A stretch of DNA of 64,000 nt from an uncultured Bacteroidales bacterium. Its GTDB lineage: Bacteria > Bacteroidota > Bacteroidia > Bacteroidales > Paludibacteraceae. Made by a program: the position numbers and the translations under genes. Numbering within the stretch: position 1 is the first letter of the stretch; each line of letters opens with the position of its first letter. The notes under the pieces were generated by a model that did not search any database, was not told where the DNA came from, and worked only from the letters and a program-made list of their open reading frames with translations. Of the stretch, positions 1-8,642 are shown piece by piece. The stretch is from NCBI GenBank assembly GCA_934716995.1, contig CAKUYO010000003.1:1-64000 (forward strand), given 5' to 3'.

Positions 1-81
1 ACTCGGAAAATCTGCGTAACTGACTAATCTACAAATATTTCAAAGAACAATTCCTGATTTTAATGGGACAGGAGTGATGCT

Positions 82-1437
82 CTATAGTTTCCGAACCGCA
101 TCCATAAATTGTTCTCCGCGGTCTTCATAGGACTTGAACAGGTCAAAACTTGCACAACACGGCGAGAGCAGCACCGTATCGCCCTCGTGTGCGGCTTGGT
201 ATGCCCCGAGTACGGCATCGTGCAGGTTGTCGGTATCAATGATATTCAGTCCGAAGCCTCCGAAATGTTCGCGCAGTTTCTCGTTGTGCAACCCCATAAA
301 GACCAATGTATGGCATTTCTCGCGCACGAGGTCGTCTATTTCGGAATAGTCGTTGCCCTTGTCCTTGCCGCCCAGAATCAGCACGGTCGGCGTGGTCATC
401 GACTCCAATGCATACCAGCACGAATTGACATTGGTCGCTTTCGAATCATTGATAAACCGCACGCCACGCACGGTTGCCACATATTGCAGGCGGTGCTCCA
501 CGCCTGCGAACTGTTGCAGGCTCTCGCGGATGACATCATTCTTGATATGCAGGATCTGTGCCGCCAGCGAGGCTGCCATCGAGTTGAGTTGGTTATGTTT
601 GCCTTTTAGGCTCAGTTGCTCCACGGGTACCCGCAACGGCTCTGCTACATTCACAATCAGGTTGTTATGCTCAATCCATGCGGCATTCACCCCGCCGATA
701 TTCTCTGCCGACTCGGCGGGTGTCTCGAAGCCGAACGGATAGAGTGTTGCCCCCGGGCGCAGTTTGTGTATCTCTTTGTCAATCACGGGGTCTTCCGCCC
801 AATAGATAAAAGCATCGTCTTTGGTCTGGTTCTGTGTAATGCGGAATTTGGCATTCACATAGTTCTGAAAATCAAACCCGTAGCGGTCGAGGTGGTCGGG
901 CGTGATATTCATCAGAATGGCGATGTTTGCACGGAAATCGTACATATTGTCCAATTGGAACGACGACAATTCAATCACGTAGTAGTCGTGTTTCTCGTGC
1001 GCCACCTGCAAGGCTAACGAGTTGCCGATATTGCCTGCCAGACCAACATTCAGTCCCGCACGGCGCAGGATGTCGTAGATCAGCGAAGTAGTGGTCGTCT
1101 TACCGTTGGAACCTGTGATACAGATCATTTTTGCATCGGTGTAGCGGGCAGCAAACTCAATCTCGGAGATGATTGGCGTGCCTTGTGCCTGCAGTTTTTG
1201 TATCATCGGGGCGGTCAGGGGGATACCCGGACTCTTGATCACCTCGCCGGCACTGAGAATGAGCGACTCGGAATGGTGTCCGTCCTCCCACGTGATGCCG
1301 TTCTGATCCAGCATAGCGCGATATCCGGGTTTGATCTCCCCCATATCGCTCACAAAGACATCAAAGCCTTTTTCTTTGGCGAGTATTGCGGCTCCCGTCC
1401 CTGACTCGCCCGCTCCAAGCACTACTATTCGTTTCAT
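82..1437 (-). CDS. murD: UDP-N-acetylmuramoylalanine--D-glutamate ligase
   Basis: Cytoplasmic Mur ligase that adds D-glutamate to UDP-MurNAc-L-Ala with ATP. An N-terminal Rossmann-like nucleotide site (GAGESG, residues 8-13) is followed by the ATP loop GSNGKTTT (109-116), ELSSFQLD (156-163), NITPDHLDRY (177-186) and the C-terminal-domain motif LILGGKDKG. The 451-aa length is normal for the family. The ATG at 1437 is preferred to an upstream in-frame start because MKRIVVLGAG is the usual MurD beginning. It is the last visible gene of the minus-strand dcw cluster, about 110 nt after mraY. Bases 1-81 hold no gene that I can see; ftsW and murG would be expected next, outside the window. Confidence 0.96.
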   Translation of the reverse strand: MKRIVVLGAGESGTGAAILAKEKGFDVFVSDMGEIKPGYRAMLDQNGITWEDGHHSESLILSAGEVIKSPGIPLTAPMIQKLQAQGTPIISEIEFAARYTDAKMICITGSNGKTTTTSLIYDILRRAGLNVGLAGNIGNSLALQVAHEKHDYYVIELSSFQLDNMYDFRANIAILMNITPDHLDRYGFDFQNYVNAKFRITQNQTKDDAFIYWAEDPVIDKEIHKLRPGATLYPFGFETPAESAENIGGVNAAWIEHNNLIVNVAEPLRVPVEQLSLKGKHNQLNSMAASLAAQILHIKNDVIRESLQQFAGVEHRLQYVATVRGVRFINDSKATNVNSCWYALESMTTPTVLILGGKDKGNDYSEIDDLVREKCHTLVFMGLHNEKLREHFGGFGLNIIDTDNLHDAVLGAYQAAHEGDTVLLSPCCASFDLFKSYEDRGEQFMDAVRKL

Positions 1438-1545
1438 AGGTGTGTATTTTTGTTGTTTCCTACGCTGCCGCAAGCGGCGCGAGAGAAATAAAAGAAATTA
1501 AGCGGAATATATTTGCGCCTTATTCGGCTATATTTGTTTCAATCC

Positions 1546-2817
1546 CTATCGTATTTTCAATGTCAGTATCGTCAATGCTGCCAAAATCATTGTTACAATA
1601 CAGAACCGCAGGACGATTTTTGTCTCGTGGTGCAGGTCGCTGCTTCCTTTGAACTTTACGATGCACGTCGGGTCGTTGCGCAGCACCTGCTCCATCGAGG
1701 TGCGATAGTGGTCGTGCAGCGGCGTGCGTTTCCATACTCGGATATGCTTGCCGCGGCGTTTGGCGAACTTGTACACCTGCGTTTGCACAATCACCGACAC
1801 GCTCTCCATCAGGAATACCCCGCACAACAGCGGCACCATCAACTCCTTGTGGATAATCACTGCGCACACACCGATGATTCCGCCGATAGTCAGACTGCCC
1901 GTGTCGCCCATGAATATCTGTGCAGGGAAACCGTTGTACCACAGAAAACCTACCAGCGCCCCCACGAATGAAGCCAGAAAAACCACCAACTCCTCGCTGC
2001 CCGGTATGTACATCACATCAAAGTATTCCGCCCATACGTAACTGCCGCTCACATACGCCAGCACGATCAACGCCACGCCGATAATTGCCGAGTTGCCCGC
2101 ACACATACCGTCCATTCCGTCGTTGAGGTTCGCCCCGTTGCTCACGGCGGCTACCACAAATATCGTCAGCAGTACAAAGAATATCCATCCTGCACGGTAC
2201 TTGTTCTCTTCGCCAAGAAAAGAAAACATATCCGCATAGTTGAAGTTGTGGTGTTTTACAAACGGAATGGTCGTCTGCGTGGATTTCACCGCAGGCGTCT
2301 TGTCCACCACCGTGATATTGTTCTCCGTATGCGTACTGACCACCTCGTTCATTGTTACTTCCGGACTGTAACGGAGCGTCAGCCCCACGATCAAACCGAG
2401 CGTAACCTGCCCCGCGATTTTTATCCAGCCGTTCAGTCCGTTTTTGTTGTGGTGGAAAGTCTTGATATAGTCGTCGGCAAAACCCAATGCACCGAGTATC
2501 AAAGTGGTGATAATCATCAGTATCATATATACATTGCTCAGTTTGCCCACCAACAGGCATGGCAGCAATATACTGACGATAATCACTATTCCGCCCATCG
2601 TCGGCACTCCTTTTTTGGCGACGTTAAACGGGTCGGTTTTTTCGTCACGCTGCGTTTCCGAGATATGTTTGCGTTTCATCAGGTTGATGAAATACTTGCC
2701 GAAAAAGATACTTACCAGCAGTGCCAGCACGCCTGCCACTATCGCGCGGAATGATATATACGTCATCAACCGCGCCCCCGGCAGTTCGTTGAAATATGTA
2801 AAGAGAGAATAAAACAT
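1546..2817 (-). CDS. mraY: phospho-N-acetylmuramoyl-pentapeptide-transferase
   Basis: Integral membrane enzyme that moves phospho-MurNAc-pentapeptide from UDP to undecaprenyl phosphate, making lipid I. Many hydrophobic segments are visible. The catalytic features are the aspartate pair ADDYIK (D115, D116), the NGANLNDGMDG motif (about 227-237), GDTGSLTIGG (about 307) and the late HDHY histidines. At 423 aa it is longer than the E. coli enzyme (360 aa) because of a polar segment at about 150-205, an insertion I associate with Bacteroidota MraY. It lies between murE and murD in the expected dcw order. Confidence 0.96.
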   Translation of the reverse strand: MFYSLFTYFNELPGARLMTYISFRAIVAGVLALLVSIFFGKYFINLMKRKHISETQRDEKTDPFNVAKKGVPTMGGIVIIVSILLPCLLVGKLSNVYMILMIITTLILGALGFADDYIKTFHHNKNGLNGWIKIAGQVTLGLIVGLTLRYSPEVTMNEVVSTHTENNITVVDKTPAVKSTQTTIPFVKHHNFNYADMFSFLGEENKYRAGWIFFVLLTIFVVAAVSNGANLNDGMDGMCAGNSAIIGVALIVLAYVSGSYVWAEYFDVMYIPGSEELVVFLASFVGALVGFLWYNGFPAQIFMGDTGSLTIGGIIGVCAVIIHKELMVPLLCGVFLMESVSVIVQTQVYKFAKRRGKHIRVWKRTPLHDHYRTSMEQVLRNDPTCIVKFKGSSDLHHETKIVLRFCIVTMILAALTILTLKIR

Positions 2818-2935
2818 TTCTTCTAATTAGGAATGAGGAATTATGAATGAAGAATTAATGGCTTAATTATATGGCTAATTATATGTTCCTGTAAAAATTA
2901 ACGTCTAATTATACGATAATTAACATTTTAATGGT
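2818..2935. repeat. A+T-rich intergenic repeats (AATTATGAAT and ATTAACG types)
   Basis: The spacer between murE and mraY holds two word families that recur across the window: AATTAGGAATGAGGAATTATGA-type strings at about 2823-2850 and ATTAACG/TAATTATA words at about 2860-2935. Similar strings lie at 4415-4480, 13617-13680, 25205-25240, 37735-37800 and 39485-39560. No hairpin-plus-T-run terminator was seen, so readthrough within the cluster is likely. Confidence 0.6.
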
Positions 2936-4387
2936 TCAGCAGTATTTCCGTATCACCTCGTGGTCGTCAAAGTGGTGTTTTACGCCCTTGATAATCTGGT
3001 AGTCTTCGTGTCCTTTGCCCGCTACGAGAATCACATCGCCTGCCTGCGCCAGTGTGCAAGCCGTCTTGATGGCGGTCTCGCGGTCTTCTATCACGAGCGT
3101 CTGCTTCAGTTCCTCCCCGCTCAGTCCCGCCTCCATATCGTGCAGGATGTCCATCGGTTCTTCATCGCGCGGGTTGTCCGAGGTGAGTATCAGTTGGTCG
3201 GAACCGCGTTTGGCTATCGCCGCCATCATCGGGCGTTTGCCCTTGTCGCGGTTGCCGCCGCACCCCACCACGGTGATGAGCCGGCTGCCTTTCTTGCGTA
3301 TCTCGTTGATCGTCTGTATTACATTGTCCACCGCATCGGGCGTGTGTGCATAATCGACAATTGCCGTCCACCCTTTTTCGCTGCGTATCGTCTCGAAACG
3401 TCCGTTCACGGGGTGCAGCGTCGATAGTACACGCAGCACTTCCGTCTTGTCGAACCCGAGACACATCGCCGCCCCGTAGATACAGAGCAGGTTGCTCACG
3501 TTGAACCGCCCCACTAACGGCACAAACACCTCCTGTCCGTTTACGTCCAACAACATTCCGTCGAACCCCTCTTCCAATATCTTCGCATGGTAGTCTGCCA
3601 TTGCGCGGGTGGAGTAGGTATGTACTTTCGCATGGCAGTTCTGGGTCATCACCAGCCCGTTCTTGTCGTCTTTGTTGGTAACGGCAAACGCGTCTTTTTT
3701 CAGTCCGTCGAAGAGGCGTTTTTTCGTATCGCGGTAGTTGTCAAACGTCTTGTGGTAGTCGATATGGTCGCGGGTCAGGTTGGTAAACAACGCCCCGTCG
3801 AAATCCAGCCCCGCAATACGTTCCTGTGCAATGGCGTGGCTGCTCACCTCCATAAAGGCGTACTCGCACCCCGCATCCGCCATACGGCGCAGCAGTCCGT
3901 TCAACTCAATCGCATCGGGCGTGGTGTGCGTGGAGGGTATCGCTTCGTCCTCCACATAGTTCACCACCGTCGAGAGCAGTCCTGCCTTGTGCCCGAGTCC
4001 GCGTATCAGTTTGTAGAGCAGCGTGGCTATGGTCGTCTTGCCGTTGGTACCCGTTACTCCCACCAGCGTCAGTTGCTTGCTCGGTTCGCCGAACCAACGG
4101 CTTGCCAGCAGACCGAGGGCGTGGTCGGTATTCTCCACGAGGATATAGGTCGTACTGTCGGTTGTAGCGGGCATATAATCCGCATTGCCCAGCACCACGG
4201 CGGCAGCCCCTTTTTCTACGCACGAGGCAATGAACGTGTGTCCGTCCACTGCCGTTCCCGCTTGCGCCACGAACAAGTCGCCTTGTCCCACTTTGCGTGA
4301 GTCGAACTGTATGTCCTTTATCTCCTTGTCGCTACTTCCGACTATCTGCTTCACCTCTATGGCTTGCAGCAACTCTTTCAGTTTCAT
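2936..4387 (-). CDS. murE: UDP-N-acetylmuramoyl-tripeptide synthetase (meso-diaminopimelate-adding)
   Basis: Cytoplasmic Mur ligase adding the third residue of the stem peptide. The ATP loop GTNGKTT is at residues 113-119, followed by TNLTRDHIDYH and, near the C-terminus, TSDNPRDEEP. The DNPR tetrad is the family marker for meso-diaminopimelate rather than lysine, which fits a Gram-negative wall. The length is 483 aa. The longest reading starts with TTG at 4396; ATG at 4387 (MKLKELL) is preferred because that is how MurE normally begins. It lies between ftsI and mraY in standard dcw order. Confidence 0.96.
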   Translation of the reverse strand: MKLKELLQAIEVKQIVGSSDKEIKDIQFDSRKVGQGDLFVAQAGTAVDGHTFIASCVEKGAAAVVLGNADYMPATTDSTTYILVENTDHALGLLASRWFGEPSKQLTLVGVTGTNGKTTIATLLYKLIRGLGHKAGLLSTVVNYVEDEAIPSTHTTPDAIELNGLLRRMADAGCEYAFMEVSSHAIAQERIAGLDFDGALFTNLTRDHIDYHKTFDNYRDTKKRLFDGLKKDAFAVTNKDDKNGLVMTQNCHAKVHTYSTRAMADYHAKILEEGFDGMLLDVNGQEVFVPLVGRFNVSNLLCIYGAAMCLGFDKTEVLRVLSTLHPVNGRFETIRSEKGWTAIVDYAHTPDAVDNVIQTINEIRKKGSRLITVVGCGGNRDKGKRPMMAAIAKRGSDQLILTSDNPRDEEPMDILHDMEAGLSGEELKQTLVIEDRETAIKTACTLAQAGDVILVAGKGHEDYQIIKGVKHHFDDHEVIRKYC

Positions 4388-4480
4388 ATCGTACAAAAAC
4401 TAATTTCTATAAATAAATTAAAGGTTTAATTAATGGCTAATTATATGTTTCCTCCCCCTAAAAATAATTAACGTCCCCCC

Positions 4481-6283
4481 TCATCTTTTTTCAAGAACTT
4501 TGTTCCCCTCCTTGTCAAACACATAGCACCCCGTGCTTGCCATCGTCTTTTCGGCAATCTTTCTCACTACTGTTCCGCAGTCTTTTCCGGCATCGTAGTA
4601 CCCGCGTTTGCCAGGGTCATTGATTACGCATATACATGTGTACTGCGGGTCTTCTTCGGGGAAATAACCCACAAAAGTCAGCCTGTGCCGGCTTCCTGTA
4701 TAGCGTCCGTTGATAAGCAACTGCGCCGTACCGGTCTTCCCCGCTATGTGTACAAGGTCGCTCTGTGCCTTGCGCTGCCCCCATGGGTTCACCGATGCCG
4801 TACCGAGGTGGTTGTCCCATACCACATCATGCAACGCCCCCTGTATGTCCTTGAGAGTGGACGAACTGCAAATTGACGATTTCACCGTCTCCGTGCTGTA
4901 TCGTTTTACGGTCTCGCCGTTCTGCTGTATTTCTTTGACTAATACGGGGCGGATCATCTTGCCGTCGTTGGCAATGGCGTTGTAGAACATCATCATCTGC
5001 ATCGGGCTCATCTCCACCGAATAGCCGTACGACATCTTGCTCAGTGTTACCGTATCTCTCGGTATGTCTATGCGGTTCTGTTGCGCACCGGGTATCTCGC
5101 AATAGACGCTGTCGAGCAATCCCATCCTGCCTATCCGGTTCACAAATTTCTTCGCACTCCCCTCGTAGGCGTGGGTGATCAGTTTTGCCATGGCTATGTT
5201 GCTCGATACCGCCAATGCCGACCGCATCGTATAAACCGTATCGCGCGGGTGCGCATCGTGGTGGTGGGCTTTGATGTATGTCCAGCCGTTTTTATATACC
5301 CGTACCGTGTCGTCTATATCCGCTTTGCCGTCGTCCAACGCTGCCATCATCGCAATGGTCTTGAAGGTCGAACCGGGTTCCACACGCGTTACGGCGTGGT
5401 TCTTCATCTCGTAGTATGTACCGTCTTGGGTACGGTCGAGGTTTACAATGGCTTTCACTTCCCCCGAGTGGGTCTCCATCAGTATGCAGCAGCCCCATTC
5501 GCCGTCTATCACTTCCAATTGTTGCCGCAATGCTTTCTCGGCTATATCTTGCAGATCGGTGTTGATTGTCGTTACCACATCCATCCCGTCCTCGGCTTCT
5601 TCTATGGTTACATACTCCGTCCGCCCGCCGATGCGCTGCCGTGAACTGATGCCGTCTATGCCCCGCAGTTGCGCCTCAAACGCTTTCTCCAGCCCCGCAT
5701 TGCCGTATCCGTCATCGCCGTATATACTGCCTATCGTGCGGCTCGCTAAGTTCCCGAAAGGTTTGATACGCTTGTGCTGGGCGTCAAACATTATACCGCT
5801 TTTATACTTGCCCAAGCATATCGGGTACGACTGTTCCAACTGCCGCCGTTGCAGGTAGTCTATCCGTTTGTTGGTTATCTTTTGGGGCTTGCTGCCGTTC
5901 TTGTATGCTTTGGTGATGATCTGCTTGTATTCCGCGGCACTCCGGTCGCCCACCACGCGGTTCAGGTGGTATGCCAGCGAGTCGATACTCTCTTTGAAGA
6001 GTTTGCCGTTCTTTTCGTGCAATGCCGGCACACGCATATCCATCGTGATGTAGTACTGTGGCATACTGCTTGCCAGTAGGTTCCCGTTGCAGTCGAGGAT
6101 ATTGCCGCGTGTGGCGTGAATAGGCTGATTTACAGCCACCTGTTTGTCGGCAATCGCCAACCAGCGGTCGCTGTCAAACACCTGTATATAGACAATCTTG
6201 CCTATCACAGCCGCAAAACCCAACGCAATCACACCGAAAATCAGTGCAAAACGCAATATCGTATTTCTCTGCTCGTCCGACAA
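4481..6283 (-). CDS. ftsI: cell-division transpeptidase, penicillin-binding protein 3 class
   Basis: Septal peptidoglycan transpeptidase anchored by one N-terminal membrane helix (about residues 11-32). A class-B dimerisation region follows (HATRGNILD, about 56-64), then the serine transpeptidase triad: STFK at 305-308 in EPGSTFKT, SSN at 360-362 and KTGTA at 516-520. The only start that fits is TTG at 6283; a stop codon lies three codons upstream and no ATG occurs before residue 74. At 600 aa the protein ends soon after the transpeptidase domain, so the C-terminal PASTA domain found in many Bacteroidota FtsI/PBP2 proteins appears to be absent. It follows ftsL by about 20 nt. Confidence 0.93.
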   Translation of the reverse strand: MSDEQRNTILRFALIFGVIALGFAAVIGKIVYIQVFDSDRWLAIADKQVAVNQPIHATRGNILDCNGNLLASSMPQYYITMDMRVPALHEKNGKLFKESIDSLAYHLNRVVGDRSAAEYKQIITKAYKNGSKPQKITNKRIDYLQRRQLEQSYPICLGKYKSGIMFDAQHKRIKPFGNLASRTIGSIYGDDGYGNAGLEKAFEAQLRGIDGISSRQRIGGRTEYVTIEEAEDGMDVVTTINTDLQDIAEKALRQQLEVIDGEWGCCILMETHSGEVKAIVNLDRTQDGTYYEMKNHAVTRVEPGSTFKTIAMMAALDDGKADIDDTVRVYKNGWTYIKAHHHDAHPRDTVYTMRSALAVSSNIAMAKLITHAYEGSAKKFVNRIGRMGLLDSVYCEIPGAQQNRIDIPRDTVTLSKMSYGYSVEMSPMQMMMFYNAIANDGKMIRPVLVKEIQQNGETVKRYSTETVKSSICSSSTLKDIQGALHDVVWDNHLGTASVNPWGQRKAQSDLVHIAGKTGTAQLLINGRYTGSRHRLTFVGYFPEEDPQYTCICVINDPGKRGYYDAGKDCGTVVRKIAEKTMASTGCYVFDKEGNKVLEKR

Positions 6284-6303
6284 TGTATGCTAATTGTTAA
6301 TTA

Positions 6304-6618
6304 TTACTTGTTAATTCTAACAGGAGGTGTTGTATTTTCTTTCAGGTCGCTGCCGCGTTCCTCCAGGGTTCTTGCAATCTCCGATTGCCGCGTGGCGTTC
6401 ACCCATTTGGCACTGATAGTCAGGTATTCGAACTTGGCATCCAGCATTTCTTTCTTGGTGTCGGTCAGTTTGTGCTGTTGGTACATTGACTGATAGCCCG
6501 CATAGATATAGACGAATACCATCACGATAACCAGCGCAATCAGTTTGTACTGTTTGCGCAGCCCTTTGCTCATCAGTTTCTCGCCGTTGAGCCAACTCTG
6601 TATATCGTGCGTATTCAT
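6304..6618 (-). CDS. ftsL: FtsL-like divisome protein
   Basis: Small bitopic membrane protein of 104 aa. It has a short basic cytoplasmic tail (about 1-25), one transmembrane helix (about 27-44, ALVIVMVFVYIYAGY) and an extracytoplasmic stretch likely to form a coiled coil (TDTKKEMLDAKFEYLTISAKW). Sequence similarity to E. coli FtsL is low. The call rests on size, topology and the position between rsmH and ftsI, which is the FtsL place in dcw clusters. It probably corresponds to the Bacteroidota FtsL_2 family. Its partners would be FtsB-like and FtsQ proteins. Confidence 0.85.
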   Translation of the reverse strand: MNTHDIQSWLNGEKLMSKGLRKQYKLIALVIVMVFVYIYAGYQSMYQQHKLTDTKKEMLDAKFEYLTISAKWVNATRQSEIARTLEERGSDLKENTTPPVRINK

Positions 6619-6753
6619 TGTTATAGGATCGTTTTAGGATGCGTATAGGATGCGTATAGGATAAGCCTTCAAAGTAAGGAGGATATAAGGAGAATATAAG
6701 GTGGATAGCATTCTTATTACTTTGTATGTTTATTGTTAATTAATTATTCATTG
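6619..6753. repeat. AGGATGCGTAT and AAGGAGGATAT tandem words between rsmH and ftsL
   Basis: This spacer contains AGGATGCGTAT repeated in tandem (about 6635-6662), followed by AAGGAGGATAT-type units (about 6670-6705). The same words reappear at 23665-23745 (ATCCTATAAC units) and 42325-42370 (ATCCTATGCGC units). It is a dispersed intergenic repeat family of unknown function. No terminator is apparent. Confidence 0.6.
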
Positions 6754-7794
6754 TTAATTGTGCATTATGCATTGTTTCTCCGCCACCCGCAGTTTTGCGC
6801 TGCGGCTTCTCGGGTTGCGTTCCACCTCTTCCTCGCTTGCGGTCAGCCCTTTCTCTATCAGTTTGAACGGCGTGAGTATGTTCCCGTAGAAGTCCTTTTC
6901 TATTGTCCCTTCTATGTTGCCCGATCGCAGAAAGTTCTTTACCAACCGGTCTTCCAGCGAGTGGTAGGTCAGTACGGCAATCCGTCCTCCGGGTTTCAGC
7001 AGGTCGCGTGCCGCAACCAGCATCTCGCGCAATGCCCCGAGTTCGTCGTTCACCTCCATACGCAGCGCCTGGAACAGCCGCGCCATATCCTTTTTCATCC
7101 CCGTCGGCACCTCAATCTGCCCGTTATCAATTGTGCATTGTGCATTGTGCATTGTGCATTGCACCAACTGTTCCGTCCTCGTGATTGCCTCTTTTTCTCT
7201 CGCCCGCACAATGGCTTTCGCTATCTGTCGCGAGTTCTTCATCTCCCCGTATAAATATAGTACGCGTGCGAGTTCTTCCTCGCTGTAGGTGTTTACTATG
7301 TCGGCGGCGGTGCGTTTGGCGGATTGGTTCATACGCATGTCCAATGGTCCTGCAAAACGGAAACTGAACCCTCGCTCCGCTTCGTCAAAGTGGTGGAAAC
7401 TGACGCCCAGGTCTGCCAGGAGTCCGTCTATATACTCCACCCCGTAGTAGTCCATAAAGTTCCTGAGATACCGGAAATTCCCGTGTACAAACTGCCACCT
7501 CGAATCATCCAACAGAGAAATACTTGATTGAGACATACCCGTTCTTGTCTCCCCCTCTTTGAGGGGGATGGGGGAAGTCCATTGTGCATTATGCATTGTG
7601 CATTGTGCATTATTATATGCGTCCATATCCTGGTCAAACGAGAACAGCCGCCCTTTCTCCCCCAACTCTGCCATGATGGCTCTCGAGTGTCCGCCTCCGC
7701 CGAAAGTTACGTCCACATACGTTCCGTCGGGCTGTATATTCAGTCCTTCTATCGTCTCCCGCAACATTGCCGGTATATGGTACACATTCCCCAT
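6754..7794 (-). CDS. rsmH: 16S rRNA (cytosine1402-N4)-methyltransferase with in-frame repeat insertions
   Basis: SAM-dependent enzyme methylating C1402 of 16S rRNA. The family core is intact: VDVTFGGGGHSRAI (27-40), DGLLADLGVSFHHFD, RGFSFRFAGPLDMRM and LTYHSLEDR (275-283). Two segments interrupt it. The first, about residues 61-97, carries an NAQCTMHNAQW string plus a PIPLKEGE string; it sits in the loop between the FSFDQD strand and DDSRWQFVHGNFRY. The second, about 209-227, is VQCTMHNAQCT-like. The last residues (CIMHN) also come from the repeat. At 346 aa it is longer than the roughly 300 aa usual for RsmH. The frame is kept, so a functional protein is likely. It starts 3 nt after the mraZ stop codon. 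Confidence 0.95.
   Translation of the reverse strand: MGNVYHIPAMLRETIEGLNIQPDGTYVDVTFGGGGHSRAIMAELGEKGRLFSFDQDMDAYNNAQCTMHNAQWTSPIPLKEGETRTGMSQSSISLLDDSRWQFVHGNFRYLRNFMDYYGVEYIDGLLADLGVSFHHFDEAERGFSFRFAGPLDMRMNQSAKRTAADIVNTYSEEELARVLYLYGEMKNSRQIAKAIVRAREKEAITRTEQLVQCTMHNAQCTIDNGQIEVPTGMKKDMARLFQALRMEVNDELGALREMLVAARDLLKPGGRIAVLTYHSLEDRLVKNFLRSGNIEGTIEKDFYGNILTPFKLIEKGLTASEEEVERNPRSRSAKLRVAEKQCIMHN
7131..7163. repeat. GTGCATT repeat inside rsmH (second copy)
   Basis: Four near-perfect 7-nt units of TTGTGCA lie inside rsmH and are read on the minus strand as TMHNAQC-like residues. The array is an exact multiple of codons, so the frame survives. The same unit occurs at 6758-6775, 7581-7612, 14571-14596, 21883-21922, 22849-22868, 23642-23660, 24660-24680, 40971-40992 and 42435-42469. 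Confidence 0.85.
7551..7612. repeat. composite repeat in rsmH: G/C palindrome plus GTGCATT array
   Basis: A palindromic block (CCCCCTCTTTGAGGGGG, 7551-7567) is followed directly by a GCATTRTGCATT array (7581-7612). On the minus strand it reads PIPLKEGE and TMHNAQW. The palindrome belongs to the same type as those in polA at 56914-56931 and 57026-57048. Two unrelated repeat types side by side in one loop suggest a tolerated insertion site. Confidence 0.85.
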
Positions 7795-7797
7795 AAA

Positions 7798-8244
7798 TTA
7801 TCCTTTCATCTTTTGTCTTATCCTGCTCGCCAGATCCTTTTGGTCAAGCCGTTTCTCGGCGAAATTGCCCGGGCTCCATAGTGCAAATCGGTCCAGCATA
7901 CCTACAAACAGCACGTCCTGTTGCGCTCCGATTGCCTCCATGTTTTTCTTTTGCAACAATATACGTCCCTGATTGTCCATATCGAGAAACTCGGCGTCCG
8001 ACATAAACTGCATCAGCAGCATTTGGTCTTCCGGATCCCATTCGTCAAGGGCTTGGCGCAACTGCCCCACTTTCTCGTTCCACACCTGCTCGGGGTAGAA
8101 TATCAGACACTCGTTATCGGTATCACGGCGCATTACGATGCGTTTGCTTTCCGCCTCGTTCAGTATCTTCCGATACACGGCAGGGACGAAAATGCGCCCT
8201 TTCTCATCCGCACGCGCCTCGATATTTCCGATAAATGTACTCAT
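7798..8244 (-). CDS. mraZ: division/cell-wall cluster transcriptional repressor MraZ
   Basis: 148-aa AbrB-fold DNA-binding protein that represses the dcw cluster. It begins MSTFIGNIEARADEKGRIFVPAVYR, the first of the two MraZ half-repeats. The second half contains DAEFLDMDNQGRILLQKKNMEAIGA. ATG at 8244 is chosen over a TTG two codons upstream. It is the first gene of the minus-strand cluster; its stop codon is 3 nt before the rsmH start. Two TGGGG boxes 10 bp apart lie 113-127 nt upstream, matching the known MraZ operator layout, so autorepression is expected. Confidence 0.94.
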   Translation of the reverse strand: MSTFIGNIEARADEKGRIFVPAVYRKILNEAESKRIVMRRDTDNECLIFYPEQVWNEKVGQLRQALDEWDPEDQMLLMQFMSDAEFLDMDNQGRILLQKKNMEAIGAQQDVLFVGMLDRFALWSPGNFAEKRLDQKDLASRIRQKMKG

Positions 8245-8330
8245 GATCAACAGAATGTATGGTGTGTCAGCCTACCAGTCGTCTGGTATGTTAATTGTTA
8301 ATTCTTACTCGTTAATTGTAAAAACCGTTG

Positions 8331-8371
8331 CAAAGGTACAACTTTTATTTGAATTACCCCACTTTTCCCCA
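8331..8371 (-). promoter_or_regulatory. dcw promoter with MraZ-type operator boxes
   Basis: On the minus strand a -7 element TACCTTTG lies at 8331-8338. Two TGGGG boxes lie at 8357-8361 and 8367-8371, with starts exactly 10 bp apart. MraZ is known to bind TGGG-type repeats at 10-bp spacing. The boxes fall where the -33 element should be, and no clean TTTG is seen there, so binding would occlude RNA polymerase. The rest of 8245-8642 holds only A+T-rich spacer and the divergent promoter at 8592-8623. Confidence 0.75.
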
Positions 8372-8591
8372 CAAAAAAAAATATCCACGCTCTTTTCAAC
8401 AACTTTTCAACAAAGCAAACATTATTCAAATCGTACAAAATCAATAAAATACATACTTTATAAACATTGTGGCGGAAAGTGGTGATAATTGGTGATAATT
8501 GTTGCTTAAAACCCAATGTGGCACATCCTGCGCCCATTATACTGCCCACTACGGTACATATATGGTCGCTAATGCTTTTCTTTCATATTCT

Positions 8592-8623
8592 TTTGCTTAT
8601 TTTCAAAATTAGTTGTACCTTTG
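8592..8623 (+). promoter_or_regulatory. Bacteroidota promoter for the LRR protein gene
   Basis: TTTG at 8592-8595, a 20-nt spacer and TACCTTTG at 8616-8623, directly upstream of the ATG at 8643. This matches the Bacteroidota primary-sigma consensus and predicts a leader of about 15 nt. Confidence 0.75.
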
Positions 8624-8642
8624 CAGCAAATATAAAAATACT

